A DNA stretch of 64,000 bases from Woeseiaceae bacterium (lineage in GTDB: Bacteria > Pseudomonadota > Gammaproteobacteria > Steroidobacterales > Woeseiaceae). The DNA is taken from contig JAHEFE010000118.1 of NCBI GenBank assembly GCA_024640365.1, forward strand, positions 1-64,000, read 5' to 3'. Positions 46,180-56,842 of this stretch are shown here, one piece after another. Positions within the stretch are counted from its first letter, which is position 1; each line of letters starts with the position of its first letter. A program made the translations under genes and the position numbers. The notes beneath the pieces are model-generated. The model was not told the origin of the DNA and ran no database searches. It saw only the letters and a list, made by a program, of their open reading frames with translations.

Positions 46180-48351
46180 CTATGCGGCCTCGTTGGTTGC
46201 TGTCAGTGGGTAAGGATAATAAGTCTCACCTTTTTCCGCTTTTTTCCTGAGGCTGGCCGGAACGTCGAAGCGGGGGCCGTATTGTTTCGCGAGCCTGTCC
46301 GCTTCCGCAACAAATTTCTTCAATCCAACCGTTTCGATGAACGAAATCACACCACCCGTATAAGGCGGGAAGCCCCAGCCAAATATAGACCCGATATCGG
46401 CATCCGCCGGATCAGTAACAACGTTTTCGTCCATGCAGCGTACGCTTTCAATGGCTTGCGCATACAACAGTCGCGTTTTCACTTCCTCGGGATCCGGTTG
46501 TTCAGCTGCTACCGGGAAGTGCTCCGCCAATCCCGGCCAAAGGTGCTTTTTGCCACCCTCCGGATAGTCGTAGAAACCCTTACCAAACCGCTTGCCGCGC
46601 CGATCGAAGTCCTCGACGAATTTGCGTATAACCTCTTCCGCCGGGCTAACTTCATACGAGTCGCCAAGATCTTTCCGGGTTTGCATACCCACGTGGTAGG
46701 ACAATTCCTGCGACACTTCATCCGTCACAGCAAGTGGGCCAACCGGCATACCGGCAAATTTCGCCACGTTTTCGATTAACGCCGGTGACACGCCCTCGGA
46801 CAACATAGCTATACCTTCGCGGGTAAACACACTGAAGACCCGACTCGTGTAGAAGCCGCGGCTGTCGTTGACCACGATCGGCGTCTTGCGAATCTGCTGA
46901 ATGTAATCCAGCGCCGTGGCAATCGCGACGTCACCCGTCTTCTTTCCCAGGATGACTTCAACCAACGGCATTTTGTCGACCGGCGAGAAGAAATGAATGC
47001 CAATAAACTGCTCTGGCCGTTTGGATGCTTCCGCGAGGCCTGTGATAGGCAAAGTCGATGTATTCGAGGCGAATATGGCATCTTTCGAAATTACTGCTTC
47101 AACTTTAGCAGTCACATCTGCCTTGATTTTTCGATCTTCGAAAACGGCTTCAATGATCAACTCACAGCCAGCAAGGTCCGCAAAGTCCGTGGTCGGCTTG
47201 ATGCGACCAAGCAGCGCCTCCATCTTCTCTTCTGTGCTACGGCCGCGGGATATTGCCTTCTTGAGAAGCTTGCGGGAATAGTCCTTACCAAACTCGGCCT
47301 TCTCCAGGTCGGTATCCAGCAAGATAACGTCCATACCGGCAAGCGCAGAGACATACGCAACACCTGCGCCCATCATTCCGGCGCCAAGAACGCCCAACTT
47401 GGTGACCTTGCTCTTCTCAACACCTTTCGGGCGGCGCACTAATTTATCCGCGGCACCCTTATTGATGAACAGAGTGCGAATCATGTTGCGCGATACTGGA
47501 TCGACGAGCAATGAGACGAAATACTTCGACTCGACCTGCAATGCTTTGTCCATTGGCAATACACTGCCTTCATACACGCACGACATGATCGCTATAGGGG
47601 CCGGATAATTATGGTTGGTTGTTTTCTGCAATAACGCCGTGCCAACCATCAATGTCTGGATCGATGACGGATGCATCAGACCGGCACCACCCGGGAAACG
47701 GAATCCTTTCACGTCCCAAGGTTGAACGGGATCGCCTTTCTCAATGATCCAGCGACAGGCCGCCTCCACCTCTTTACCCGGATCGACCAACTCGTTGACC
47801 ATGCCCAGTTCAAACGCTTTCTCAGGGCTAACGTGGGTGCCTTGCAGTAACAACGGCAGTGACTTCTCCATGCCAATCAGACGTGGCAGACGTTGGGTAC
47901 CACCAGCACCCGGCAACAAGCCTATTAATACTTCTGGCTGGCCGAGCACGGCCTTCGGATTGTTACCGACGACCCGGTAGTGACAGGCAAGAGCCACTTC
48001 ATTACCGCCACCCAGCGCGGTGCCGTTGATGGCCGCCGCGAACGGCTTACCGCAGGTTTCCATACGTCTCAGGATGCCCTGGAAGCCACCCCAATTTTTG
48101 TAAATCTCCTGGGCCGATACGCCGCTGGCATAGGTGTTAACAACTGACATCAGATCTGCGCCGGCGATAAACGACGACTTGCCAGAGGTCAGTACCGCGC
48201 CCTTGACGGCATCATCAGCGACAACTTTTTCAATGGCAGTTTGCAAGTCGCCTACGAATTCGGGAGTCAGTACATTCATTGAGCGATCCTTGACATCAAT
48301 CGTCAGTACCGCAACGCCATCCTTGTTCACTTTGTAATCAATAGTCTTCAT
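46180..48351 (-). CDS. FadJ/FadB-like multifunctional enoyl-CoA hydratase / 3-hydroxyacyl-CoA dehydrogenase
   Basis: 723 residues from the ATG at 48351, which has AAGGA nine bases upstream. The N-terminal crotonase domain (about 1-190) has SSFIAGADLMSV, GTALGGGNEVALACHYR and LGQPEVLIGLLPGAGG, keeping both catalytic glutamates. The dehydrogenase domain (about 310 onward) has the NAD motif GVLGAGMMGAGVAYVSALAG, FASNTSTLPITGLAEA and the catalytic histidine in FIGIHFFSPVDKMPLVE. The C-terminal helices include RGKRFGKGFYDYPEGG. It does the second and third steps of beta-oxidation and should work with the thiolase gene that begins just upstream. Confidence 0.92.
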   Translation of the reverse strand: MKTIDYKVNKDGVAVLTIDVKDRSMNVLTPEFVGDLQTAIEKVVADDAVKGAVLTSGKSSFIAGADLMSVVNTYASGVSAQEIYKNWGGFQGILRRMETCGKPFAAAINGTALGGGNEVALACHYRVVGNNPKAVLGQPEVLIGLLPGAGGTQRLPRLIGMEKSLPLLLQGTHVSPEKAFELGMVNELVDPGKEVEAACRWIIEKGDPVQPWDVKGFRFPGGAGLMHPSSIQTLMVGTALLQKTTNHNYPAPIAIMSCVYEGSVLPMDKALQVESKYFVSLLVDPVSRNMIRTLFINKGAADKLVRRPKGVEKSKVTKLGVLGAGMMGAGVAYVSALAGMDVILLDTDLEKAEFGKDYSRKLLKKAISRGRSTEEKMEALLGRIKPTTDFADLAGCELIIEAVFEDRKIKADVTAKVEAVISKDAIFASNTSTLPITGLAEASKRPEQFIGIHFFSPVDKMPLVEVILGKKTGDVAIATALDYIQQIRKTPIVVNDSRGFYTSRVFSVFTREGIAMLSEGVSPALIENVAKFAGMPVGPLAVTDEVSQELSYHVGMQTRKDLGDSYEVSPAEEVIRKFVEDFDRRGKRFGKGFYDYPEGGKKHLWPGLAEHFPVAAEQPDPEEVKTRLLYAQAIESVRCMDENVVTDPADADIGSIFGWGFPPYTGGVISFIETVGLKKFVAEADRLAKQYGPRFDVPASLRKKAEKGETYYPYPLTATNEAA

Positions 48352-48379
48352 TGTTTTAGTTCCTTGGCTGTTGCTGCGT

Positions 48380-49588
48380 TCAGACGCGTTCGATGATCGT
48401 CGCGGTACCCATGCCACCGCCGATACAGAGATTGATCAGAGCAGTGCTCTTGTTTCTACGCTCCAACTCATCCAGAACCGTACCAAAAATCATTGCGCCG
48501 GTAGCTCCCAACGGATGCCCCATGGCAATGGCGCCACCATTGACGTTTATCTGATCGTGATTGATTCCGAGCTTTTGCATGAACAGCAATACAACTGACG
48601 CAAACGCTTCATTGAGTTCAAAAAGATCAATATCCTTGGTGCTCATGCCACAACGTTTCAGTACTTTCTCAGCTGAAGGCGCCGGGCCTGTAAGCATGAT
48701 TGTCGGATCGGTACCAATCGAAGAAAAACCAACGATACGTGCCCGAGGTTTCAATCCGAGTGCCTTTCCGATTTCCTTGCTGCCAACGAGGACCGCCGCC
48801 GCACCGTCGACTATGCCGCTGGAATTACCACCGGTATGGACGTGATTGATATTCTCTACTTCCGGATACTTTTGCATAGCAACCGCATCAAATCCGGCCT
48901 GCTCGCCGTGCATAACAAAAGCGGGGTTAAGTCCTGCAAGATCTGCCGCTGTCGTCCCTGGCCGCATGTGCTCATCGCGATCTAGCAAAGTCATACCTAG
49001 CAGGTCGCGGATTGGAACGATTGAATTCTTGAAGTAACCCTTATCCCAGGCGTTTGCTGCGCGGGCCTGGCTTTCAGCCGCATAGTTATCAAGGTCCTCT
49101 CTGGAGAAACCGTATTTCGTTGCAATCAAGTCGGCACCAATGCCCTGCGGTGCAAAATAGGTCTTGTAGGCAAAAGCCGGATCGGCTGCCATGGCGCCAG
49201 AATCCGAACCCATCGGTATGCGCGACATACACTCCACGCCACCGCCAATCGTCAGATCAGACTGACCCGCCATGACCTGCGCCGCAGCACTATTGATTGC
49301 TTCGAGCCCAGAGGCACAAAAACGATTGATCTGCTTACCCGGTACGTTCAACGCATAATCGGCATTCAATACCGCTGAACGCGCGATATTGGATCCCTGC
49401 TCACCAACAGGTGTCACACAACCAAAAATGACATCGTCGAGATAGCTCGTGTCCAGTTCATTGCGATCACGCAGTGCGGCAAGAATTTGTGCGGACAAAT
49501 TTACCGGCGTTACTTCGTGCAATGACCCATTGGCGCGCCCGCGTCCGCGGGGACTGCGAACATGATCAAAAATATATGCATCTGCCAT
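48380..49588 (-). CDS. Acetyl-CoA C-acyltransferase (thiolase)
   Basis: 402-residue thiolase with the acyl-enzyme cysteine in [13 protein letters not shown], the histidine motif [18 protein letters not shown] and the second cysteine in [17 protein letters not shown]. It completes the beta-oxidation cycle by releasing acetyl-CoA. The length and the [10 protein letters not shown] segment fit the FadI/AtoB type. The gene lies 34 bases after tetR and 28 before the FadJ-like gene, within a single-direction operon. Confidence 0.93.
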   Translation of the reverse strand: MADAYIFDHVRSPRGRGRANGSLHEVTPVNLSAQILAALRDRNELDTSYLDDVIFGCVTPVGEQGSNIARSAVLNADYALNVPGKQINRFCASGLEAINSAAAQVMAGQSDLTIGGGVECMSRIPMGSDSGAMAADPAFAYKTYFAPQGIGADLIATKYGFSREDLDNYAAESQARAANAWDKGYFKNSIVPIRDLLGMTLLDRDEHMRPGTTAADLAGLNPAFVMHGEQAGFDAVAMQKYPEVENINHVHTGGNSSGIVDGAAAVLVGSKEIGKALGLKPRARIVGFSSIGTDPTIMLTGPAPSAEKVLKRCGMSTKDIDLFELNEAFASVVLLFMQKLGINHDQINVNGGAIAMGHPLGATGAMIFGTVLDELERRNKSTALINLCIGGGMGTATIIERV

Positions 49589-49622
49589 GATGTTTTCCTG
49601 TAAGAAAAAAGTGAGTTACAAA

Positions 49623-50273
49623 TTACACAACCAGAGCGAGTCTGAGTTGCTCCTTGAAATCTTCATTCGCTTTTTTGAAGTCAATCACTTCAGGGTCAAG
49701 CAGCCACAAATAGGTAATACCAGAAAGAAAGGCAACGAAACGTGCACTCTCACTGTGCGTGTCAATATCCTCGCGTACTGTTTTCGCTACGATCCCTTTT
49801 TCTAACCATTCAACGACGTCAGCGCGCTGGCGTTCATAGACATGGCACGCCGTCGCTTTGAATTCAGATTGTGGCGCCGCTGCAGCACTCAGAAGTATGT
49901 GCAGAACACGAGTATCGCGAGGTGAATCACTGACGAACCGAATGTAGGCATCGATTGCCGCACACATCGCGTGGATACCTGTTTTGTCGCCGACACCTTT
50001 CGTCAGGTAACTGATCCAGCGGTGTGAGATGGATTTACACACCTCATCAAACAAACCGGACTTGGAGCCAAATCGATAGGTCGCTAGACCGCGGCTGTAA
50101 CCCGCTCTCTCACCAATGGCTAGTAATGTCGTCTTGTCGATGCCGCGCTCGATAATCAAATCGATGGCAGCATCCAGCATTGCTTTATCAGACATAGCGG
50201 TACGCTCGGCCTGCGTTCTGCCAAGGCTCTCACTCGCGCTGGTTTGTGCTTTATCGTTCAAGAAACGGTGCAA
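49623..50273 (-). CDS. TetR-family regulator of the beta-oxidation operon
   Basis: Up to 216 residues with the N-terminal helix-turn-helix TTLLAIGERAGYSRGLATYRFGSKSGLF and a ligand-binding helical domain. The annotated start is a TTG at 50273 with no strong ribosome-binding site; the ATG at codon 27 (50195) is a reasonable alternative that still keeps the complete DNA-binding domain. It heads the thiolase, FadJ-like, hydratase and dehydrogenase genes, so it very likely autoregulates this operon in response to an acyl-CoA. Candidate operator repeats lie just upstream. It is divergent from a serine hydrolase gene. Confidence 0.87.
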   Translation of the reverse strand: MHRFLNDKAQTSASESLGRTQAERTAMSDKAMLDAAIDLIIERGIDKTTLLAIGERAGYSRGLATYRFGSKSGLFDEVCKSISHRWISYLTKGVGDKTGIHAMCAAIDAYIRFVSDSPRDTRVLHILLSAAAAPQSEFKATACHVYERQRADVVEWLEKGIVAKTVREDIDTHSESARFVAFLSGITYLWLLDPEVIDFKKANEDFKEQLRLALVV

Positions 50274-50296
50274 TCCGGTTGATCAAATAGATTATT

Positions 50297-50345
50297 TTTC
50301 AACAAGTTATACTTTTTGTGAAATACTTGTTGTCAACAAGCAAGT
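50297..50345. promoter_or_regulatory. Candidate TetR operator repeats upstream of the beta-oxidation operon
   Basis: A near-perfect palindrome CTTGTTG-T-CAACAAG occupies 50326-50340. The half-site CAACAAG with a following TTA-like sequence recurs at 50300-50308, and CAAGTTA repeats again at 50341-50347. These repeated half-sites sit between the divergent tetR and serine-hydrolase genes, where a TetR dimer would be expected to bind. Confidence 0.55.
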
Positions 50346-50479
50346 TAGTATACGGAAGCCAATGTTGCACTGCAAGAGGGCGTATTGATTTTGCAGGCGA
50401 GGGATGTTCATCTACACCACCCGTCTCTTCATTGTAGACTCAGGTCATCAGATTGCCTTGCCTGTGCAGGAGAAGAACA

Positions 50480-51688
50480 ATGATCAAATCGCGCTCCAAA
50501 TTGGTTCGGGGGATACTCATGACCGCCATAGCGCTGCTGCTAGTACCACCTTCATTTGCCGCCGATCCATATCGCCACGCCAAAGAGCCTATCGGCACCG
50601 TTCGCGAGATTTATGACGGTACGCTGTTTCCTGACGTCCAGGTCAATACGTTTCGCAATATCGACCGGCTCTTTCCGACTCGAACCGTAAAACACGGTAC
50701 AAAAGTTACGCCCCTGCCAGCGAGCGACAAGCAATTACAAAATTTTCGGTTCGAGGCTGACGGTAATGTCTACGACCTCTACGACTTTCTCTCGCTAAAT
50801 CGCGTCAGCGGCATGATCGTGCTGAAAGACGACAAAGTGGTTTTTGAAAAGTATTTTCTCGGCAATGACGACAGCACGCGCTGGATGTCGATGTCTGTTG
50901 TTAAATCCATCACTGCCACGCTTGTCGGTATGGCCATAAAAGATGGCTACATCGCGAGCATTGATGATCCAGTCACAAAGTATCTGCACGAACTACAAGG
51001 AACGGCCTACGATGGCGTGACTGTTAAACATCTGCTGCAGATGGCTTCCGGTGTAGATTGGAACGAAACGTATACCGATCCAGCATCAGACAGACGCGCC
51101 ATGCTTGAAGCTCAGATAGCGCAACAGCCGGGCGGCATACTCAAAGTGATGGGCGCGCTGGGACAAGCGGCTGAACCCGGGACGCGCTGGAACTACAGCA
51201 CCGGTGAAACACAGGTTGTTGGTGCGCTGGTAGCAGCTGCTACCGGGGAACATGTTGCCGACTACCTCTCACGCAAGCTGTGGGTTCCTGCCGGAATGGA
51301 AGCGGACGCCAACTGGTGGCTCGAATCTCCCGATGGACTGGAAATCGGTGGCAGCGGCCTGTCCGCGGTCCTGCGTGACTACGCCCGCTTTGGCTTGTTT
51401 TTGCTGCACGATGGTCAGATAGAGGGCAAACCGACACTACCGGACGGCTGGGTGCAAGAAGCGTCCAGCATGCAAGTGATAGACGGCGAGAAAGTCGAGT
51501 ACGGTTACATGTTGTGGCCACTGGATCACGGCGCCTACGCGGCTATTGGAATATTTGGCCAGTTTGTTGTGGTCGACCCAGCTCACAACATGGTGGTTGC
51601 AATGTGGGGTGCACAACCCAAACCAGTGGGCAAGGAAGCGGTGAACGAATACGCTTTCTTCAACGCTCTGGCTAAAGCTGTCGACTAG
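50480..51688 (+). CDS. Exported serine hydrolase, beta-lactamase-related family
   Basis: 402 residues from the ATG at 50480, which has AGGAGAAG upstream, with a signal peptide (MTAIALLLVPPSFAADP). The nucleophile motif is S-V-V-K in WMSMSVVKSITATLVGMAI. The second motif is YST in RWNYSTGETQVVGAL rather than Tyr-x-Asn, and GSGLSAVLRDYARFG follows. This matches 6-aminohexanoate-dimer-hydrolase/esterase-like members rather than true beta-lactamases. The stop codon overlaps that of the convergent deoxynucleoside kinase gene by three bases at a shared CTAG. Its divergence from the TetR regulator hints at possible shared control. Confidence 0.85.
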   Translation: MIKSRSKLVRGILMTAIALLLVPPSFAADPYRHAKEPIGTVREIYDGTLFPDVQVNTFRNIDRLFPTRTVKHGTKVTPLPASDKQLQNFRFEADGNVYDLYDFLSLNRVSGMIVLKDDKVVFEKYFLGNDDSTRWMSMSVVKSITATLVGMAIKDGYIASIDDPVTKYLHELQGTAYDGVTVKHLLQMASGVDWNETYTDPASDRRAMLEAQIAQQPGGILKVMGALGQAAEPGTRWNYSTGETQVVGALVAAATGEHVADYLSRKLWVPAGMEADANWWLESPDGLEIGGSGLSAVLRDYARFGLFLLHDGQIEGKPTLPDGWVQEASSMQVIDGEKVEYGYMLWPLDHGAYAAIGIFGQFVVVDPAHNMVVAMWGAQPKPVGKEAVNEYAFFNALAKAVD

Positions 51689-52335
51689 CGGCCAGGCCGC
51701 CTGAAATCGGCGGGAAGGACGGCTTCGATGCGCTGCATGACGTCTAGCTGATGCACGAGGTCGTGTATGTAATCGAGCTCATCAGTTTCGAGTATCAGCA
51801 CTTCGCTCATCGTGTATGAGCCAAGCCAGTTCTCGTAAAGACGATCCAGGCGTTTCAAATAGGCCAGCGGTACATCTTTCTCCATCGCGCGGCCACGCAA
51901 GCGAATCCGCGCCCTGAGCGTACGCATCGAACAGCGGAGATAGATTAATAAATCCGGTGGCTTGATGGCAGCCAATATTGACTGGTAAAAACCCCAGTAA
52001 ACGTCCCAGTCACGTTTATCGATTTTGCGCATTTCGTGCAACGCAGTTGCAAATATCTCCGCATCTTCAAAAATTGTACGATCAAGAGCGACAACACCCG
52101 GCGTACGATCCAGCTCCTGGTGCAAACGAAACTTGTTACTCAGAAAAAATAATTGCGAGCGAAAGGCCCAGCGCTTCATGTCTTTGTAAAAATCTGGCAA
52201 GTACGGATTTTCATCATTCGGTTCATAAAACGGCTGCACGTTGTAGGTCTGTGCAAGAAAATCGACCAGAGTCGATTTTCCTGCACCCATATTCCCTGCA
52301 ATTGCTATAGAACGTCTTTTCTCGGTCGGCGCCAT
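51685..52335 (-). CDS. Deoxynucleoside kinase
   Basis: 216-residue P-loop kinase of the deoxynucleoside kinase (dGK/dAK/dCK) family. The P-loop is AIAGNMGAGKSTL at about 11-23; other family motifs are EPNDENPYLPDFY, the DRTIFEDAEIFA region with the catalytic DR(S/T) and the LID arginines in RARIRLRGRAMEKDVP. It phosphorylates a deoxynucleoside for nucleotide salvage; which base is not clear from sequence. It starts 30 bases after the SDR gene on the same strand and overlaps the convergent serine hydrolase stop codon. Confidence 0.88.
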   Translation of the reverse strand: MAPTEKRRSIAIAGNMGAGKSTLVDFLAQTYNVQPFYEPNDENPYLPDFYKDMKRWAFRSQLFFLSNKFRLHQELDRTPGVVALDRTIFEDAEIFATALHEMRKIDKRDWDVYWGFYQSILAAIKPPDLLIYLRCSMRTLRARIRLRGRAMEKDVPLAYLKRLDRLYENWLGSYTMSEVLILETDELDYIHDLVHQLDVMQRIEAVLPADFRRPGR

Positions 52336-52365
52336 GGATTGCTCAAATTTCGTCCGGAATTGCTA

Positions 52366-53133
52366 TCAAAGATTCGCGTTAATCTGACCACCGTCGACGG
52401 TAATCGTGCTGCCGGTCATGAAGCTACTGGCATCTGATGCAAGCAACAACGCAGGCCCGGCTAGTTCCGGTAATTTGCCGATACGCTTGAGCGGAATCTT
52501 TTTACCTAGATACTCCTGCGCTGCCGGGTCCCCCAGCTGTTCACGATTGATTTCGGTCAGGAAATATCCCGGTGCGATGGCATTCACTCGGATACCAAAA
52601 CGCGCCCACTCCAGTGACATCGTACGAGTAAGGCTGATGACGCCTGCTTTTGCCGCGCCGTAAGCTGAGAGGGTCTTGGCGACTCCGAGTCCGAGAACCG
52701 AGGATATATTGATGATGGAACCACCCTTGCCAGCCTGCATCATCGCTTTCGCGGCTGCCTGACCAACCAGAAAAACTCCTTTCAAATCGGTATCAAGAAC
52801 GGCGTCCCAATCGTCTTCGCTATGCTCCGCGATATACGACTGTCGAGCAATACCGGCATTGTTCACTACAATATCAGCCACCCCGAATTTGGCTTCGGCT
52901 TGCTTGAAACAGGTCGCGATCGAAGCGGCATCCGTAACATCAACGGCTACCGCAAATGCCTCGCCACCCGCCTTTTCTATGCGAGCTACTGTTTCAGCGA
53001 GCTTGTCCACGCGTCGCGCAGCAACCACCACACGCGCACCAGCCTCGGCTAACGTAACAGCAATTTGCTGCCCAATTCCTGTGCCCGCACCTGTTACCAG
53101 AGCGGTCTTTCCACTGAGATCGAAAATAGTCAT
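52366..53133 (-). CDS. Short-chain dehydrogenase/reductase, glucose-1-dehydrogenase/FabG-like
   Basis: 255-residue classical SDR with TGAGTGIGQQIAVTL, NNAGIARQSYI, the catalytic serine in IINISSVLGLG and Tyr-x-x-x-Lys in SAYGAAKAGVISLT. Its C-terminal segment SFMTGSTITVDGGQINANL is typical of the FabG-like and gluconate 5-dehydrogenase-like groups. Substrate is undetermined. It lies 60 bases after icmF on the same strand, so it could be a hydroxyacyl-CoA dehydrogenase of the same pathway, but that is inference from position. Confidence 0.85.
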   Translation of the reverse strand: MTIFDLSGKTALVTGAGTGIGQQIAVTLAEAGARVVVAARRVDKLAETVARIEKAGGEAFAVAVDVTDAASIATCFKQAEAKFGVADIVVNNAGIARQSYIAEHSEDDWDAVLDTDLKGVFLVGQAAAKAMMQAGKGGSIINISSVLGLGVAKTLSAYGAAKAGVISLTRTMSLEWARFGIRVNAIAPGYFLTEINREQLGDPAAQEYLGKKIPLKRIGKLPELAGPALLLASDASSFMTGSTITVDGGQINANL

Positions 53134-53193
53134 TTCTTTTGGTCCTAGAAGTTAAGTGTGCACAGCGCTTTGTCACCAAGGCGCCAGATTCGG

Positions 53194-56100
53194 TTACATG
53201 TTACGCCTGTATTCACCACCAACCTCATAGAGGGAGCCAGAAATTTGACCCAGTGAATTCGACTTCACGGTTTCCATTAACTCGGCAAATACATTGCTGC
53301 GTGCTCGCGCCGATACCTGTAGGCGCAGAATGGCCTCGCCACTATCTTCCCCGTGCAATGCCTGAAATTCCCGAACATGGCGAATCTGGTCCTGCTTCTC
53401 TGCGTCAGTGGAACGAATAAGTTCGAGATTATGAACTTCGTCTTCCTGGCCTTCTTTTGGAAGGAACGTATTGACTCCGATGAGCGGCAAACTGCCATCG
53501 TGCTTTTTATGCTCGTAATACATGCTTTCATCTTGAATTTTACCGCGCTGATACATGGTATCCATCGCACCCAAAACACCGCCGCGCTCCGAAATACGAT
53601 CGAACTCCAGGTAAACTGCCTCTTCAACAAGATCAGTCAGCTCATCAATAATGAAAGAGCCCTGCCACGGGTTCTCGCAAAAATTCAGTCCAAGCTCACG
53701 TGAGATGATCATCTGGATAGCTACCGCTCGCCGCACTGACTGTTCTGTCGGTGTTGTGATCGCCTCGTCGAACGCATTCGTGTGCAAGCTATTGCAGTTA
53801 TCGAACAAAGCGTACAACGCCTGCAACGTTGTCCGGATATCATTAAAACTGATTTCCTGCGCATGCAGGCTACGACCAGACGTCTGGATATGGTATTTCA
53901 TCATCTGGCTACGCGGGCTTGCGTCGAAACGCTCACGCATTGCGCGTGCCCAGATACGCCTCGCCACTCGACCAATCACGGCGTACTCGGGATCCATACC
54001 ATTGGAAAAAAAGAAACTCAGGTTCGGCGCGAAATCATCAATGCTCATACCTCTCGCCAAGTAGTACTCGACAATGGTAAATCCATTGGACAACGTAAAC
54101 GCCAGCTGACTAATCGGGTTCGCACCAGCCTCGGCAATATGATAACCGCTGATCGAAATGCTGTAGTAATTTCGAATATTGTGATCGATGAAATACTCTT
54201 GCACATCACCCATCATCTTCATTGCAAATTCAGTCGAGAATATGCAGGTATTTTGCGCCTGGTCTTCCTTGAGAATATCAGCCTGAACCGTGCCACGCAC
54301 AGATGCCAGCGCCTTCTTCTTGATCGCCTCATACGTTTTTGCAGGAACCAATCGATCGCCGGAAATTCCGAGCAGCCCAAGTCCGAGACCGTTATTACTG
54401 GGCGGCAATTCACCAACATATTGCGGCACGGGCTTGCCCGCGAAATATTTTTTGATCTTTTTCTGTGCTTCCTCCCACTGACCATTCTCCTTGAGGTGCT
54501 TCTCAACCTGCTGGTCAATCGCCGTATTCATGAAAAATGCGAGAATAATGGGTGCCGGCCCGTTGATCGTCATAGACACCGACGTTTTCGGATCGCACAA
54601 GTCGAATCCTGAATACAACTTCTTCATATCATCGACGCTGGCAATTGACACACCAGAGTTGCCCACTTTGCCGAAAATATCCGGTCGTTCGTGAGGATCT
54701 TCGCCATACAACGTTACGGAATCAAAGGCTGTCGACAATCGCGCCGCGTCCTGTCCGCGCGACAGATAATGGAAGCGTTGGTTGGTGCGTTCCGGAGTGC
54801 CTTCGCCAGCAAACATCCGGGTTGGGTCTTCACCCAGGCGACGATAGGGATAAACACCACCGGTGTACGGGTAAGCGCCGGGCAGGTTTTCTTTCATCAG
54901 AAACGTCAGCAACTCGCCCCAATCTCGAAACTTCGGCGGTGCGATTTTGGGAATCTTCTGATGACTCAGACTTTCACTATAGTTGCTTCCGGTTACCGGC
55001 TTGCCGCGCACTGTATAACTGTATTCGTCGCAACGTACGCCATCAAAACGGGCCGGCCACTCCTTCAGTAGACTGATCGCTTCACTCGACAAAGATTTAA
55101 GCGACTCTTGATATCGTTGCCTTAACACCAATAACGACCGGTCACTGTCGTCGGTGAGCGCTTCCGCTCTATAGCGATCAAGCGTACCGGGCAGCTCTGA
55201 GTCGCCGAGAATCTTCAAAGACTCATACAAATGCTGACATTCACTGGCAGCAATCGCCTGCTCCTCAATATCTTTATTAATCCCTCGACCTTGCTCGCTA
55301 ATTTCGGCAAGGTAGCGAATTCTTTTGCCGGGTATCACTGCCATCGCTCTGGGCTCTTTTTCACTGATATCAATATCAGGAGACCAATCTGCTACTGGCA
55401 ATGACAACTTCGTGGCGAGGTGCGAGCAAAACTCGGCAAACATGTAACTCACGCCGGGGTCATTGAACTGGCTCGCGATGGTCGGATAAACCGGAATATC
55501 CTCGTCGGCAACCTGGAATTTAATGTGATTGCGCCTCCATTGCTTACGGATGTCCCGCAACGCGTCCTCTGCACCACGTTTGTCATACTTATTCAGCACA
55601 ATCAGGTCGGCAAAATCCAGCATATCAATCTTTTCGAGCTGGCTGGCGGCGCCATAGTCACTAGTCATGATGTAAATTGAAAAATCGACGAGATCTACAA
55701 TCTCGCTATCGCTTTGCCCAATGCCGGCTGTCTCGACTAGCACCAGGTCGAAGCCAAGTGATTTGAAAAATAAGATGTGATCACCCAGCATTTCACTGGT
55801 GGCAAGATGTTGGCGACGGGTCGCGATCGAACGCATATAAATACGATCCGAGCGCAGTGAATTCATGCGGATGCGATCACCCAATAACGCTCCACCAGTC
55901 CGGCGGCGAGTCGGATCAACTGCCAGAACGGCAATTCGCATCTCCGGAAAACAAGCCAACAGACGATTCAGCAATTCATCCGTCACACTGCTCTTGCCCG
56001 CGCCACCGGTTCCAGTAATGCCAACTACTGGTACCTGCCCTGCTTTCATCTGCCAGTTTTTTCTCAATCCCGCGAGTTGCGACTCGCTAAATACGCCCTC

Positions 56101-56637
56101 TTCAATCGCTGACACGGTTGCGGCTATATCAATAACGCGGCCACGACTAACCTCGGCTGGCGGAATTGTTTTTTGCCGCCCTTTTTCAGTGCGCGCAACG
56201 AGATCTTTGATCATGGCCTGCAGGCCCATCGCCATACCATCGTGCGGATGGTAGATGCGCTCAACTCCGTACTCCATCAGTTCCGTAATTTCTTCCGGAG
56301 TGATCGTGCCACCGCCGCCACCAAAGACTTTGATGTGGCCCGCATTGTTTTCCCGCAGCATATCCACCATGTAGCGGAAAAACTCATTGTGACCGCCCTG
56401 ATAAGAACTAATCGCGATTGCGTCAGCATCTTCCTGAATCGCCGCACTAACGATGTCACCTACGCTGCGGTTATGACCCAGGTGAATAACTTCGGCCCCC
56501 TGCGCCTGAATGAGACGTCGCATGATATTGATCGCCGCATCGTGGCCGTCAAACAACGAGGCCGCCGTAACAAAACGCAGGGGTGGTTGTTCAGTCTTGC
56601 CAGACGCGGCCGGCAAATCAGTAGCAGCGGTACTCAT
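53194..56637 (-). CDS. icmF: Fused isobutyryl-CoA mutase with G-protein chaperone
   Basis: 1147-residue adenosylcobalamin enzyme. The N-terminal B12-binding domain has DGHDAAIN at 30-37 with the lower-ligand histidine; the MeaI-type GTPase domain follows with Walker A GTGGAGKS at 209-216 and NKYD at 349-352; the TIM-barrel mutase begins near 560. At the substrate-determining positions it has Phe609 in RMFAGEG and Gln795 in KEDQAQNT, the IcmF pair, not Tyr/Arg of methylmalonyl-CoA mutase. It interconverts isobutyryl- and butyryl-CoA, and relatives also convert isovaleryl- to pivalyl-CoA. AGGTTTTTCG precedes the ATG. It is divergent from a TetR gene across a palindrome. Confidence 0.96.
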   Translation of the reverse strand: MSTAATDLPAASGKTEQPPLRFVTAASLFDGHDAAINIMRRLIQAQGAEVIHLGHNRSVGDIVSAAIQEDADAIAISSYQGGHNEFFRYMVDMLRENNAGHIKVFGGGGGTITPEEITELMEYGVERIYHPHDGMAMGLQAMIKDLVARTEKGRQKTIPPAEVSRGRVIDIAATVSAIEEGVFSESQLAGLRKNWQMKAGQVPVVGITGTGGAGKSSVTDELLNRLLACFPEMRIAVLAVDPTRRRTGGALLGDRIRMNSLRSDRIYMRSIATRRQHLATSEMLGDHILFFKSLGFDLVLVETAGIGQSDSEIVDLVDFSIYIMTSDYGAASQLEKIDMLDFADLIVLNKYDKRGAEDALRDIRKQWRRNHIKFQVADEDIPVYPTIASQFNDPGVSYMFAEFCSHLATKLSLPVADWSPDIDISEKEPRAMAVIPGKRIRYLAEISEQGRGINKDIEEQAIAASECQHLYESLKILGDSELPGTLDRYRAEALTDDSDRSLLVLRQRYQESLKSLSSEAISLLKEWPARFDGVRCDEYSYTVRGKPVTGSNYSESLSHQKIPKIAPPKFRDWGELLTFLMKENLPGAYPYTGGVYPYRRLGEDPTRMFAGEGTPERTNQRFHYLSRGQDAARLSTAFDSVTLYGEDPHERPDIFGKVGNSGVSIASVDDMKKLYSGFDLCDPKTSVSMTINGPAPIILAFFMNTAIDQQVEKHLKENGQWEEAQKKIKKYFAGKPVPQYVGELPPSNNGLGLGLLGISGDRLVPAKTYEAIKKKALASVRGTVQADILKEDQAQNTCIFSTEFAMKMMGDVQEYFIDHNIRNYYSISISGYHIAEAGANPISQLAFTLSNGFTIVEYYLARGMSIDDFAPNLSFFFSNGMDPEYAVIGRVARRIWARAMRERFDASPRSQMMKYHIQTSGRSLHAQEISFNDIRTTLQALYALFDNCNSLHTNAFDEAITTPTEQSVRRAVAIQMIISRELGLNFCENPWQGSFIIDELTDLVEEAVYLEFDRISERGGVLGAMDTMYQRGKIQDESMYYEHKKHDGSLPLIGVNTFLPKEGQEDEVHNLELIRSTDAEKQDQIRHVREFQALHGEDSGEAILRLQVSARARSNVFAELMETVKSNSLGQISGSLYEVGGEYRRNM

Positions 56638-56727
56638 CGAAAAACCTCATAATCACTTATATAACAGTAGCTTAGCCTATTTCTAACAACCTGATGCAAC
56701 AAAAACGGTTGAATACAGCCAGCGAAA

Positions 56728-56747
56728 ATTTTAATCTTGATTAAAAT
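56728..56747. promoter_or_regulatory. 20-bp palindromic operator between icmF and tetR
   Basis: ATTTTAATC (56728-56736) and GATTAAAAT (56739-56747) are exact reverse complements around a central TT. The site lies about 90 bases before both the icmF start and the divergent TetR gene start. This is the size and symmetry expected for a TetR-dimer operator controlling both genes. No second copy was seen upstream of the 58320-63774 genes by eye. Confidence 0.65.
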
Positions 56748-56842
56748 AATGCAGAGTCGAGCGGAACTCAAGGGCGCATACCCTATATTCGTCTCGCAGG
56801 CAGTCTGTTGTCGAGTACCGGCACCCGCAAGGATTGAAGCGC

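Noticed and set aside
53782-54612. Plus-strand open frame of 276 codons
   Set aside because: It is antisense to the mutase domain of icmF and shows no domain resemblance.
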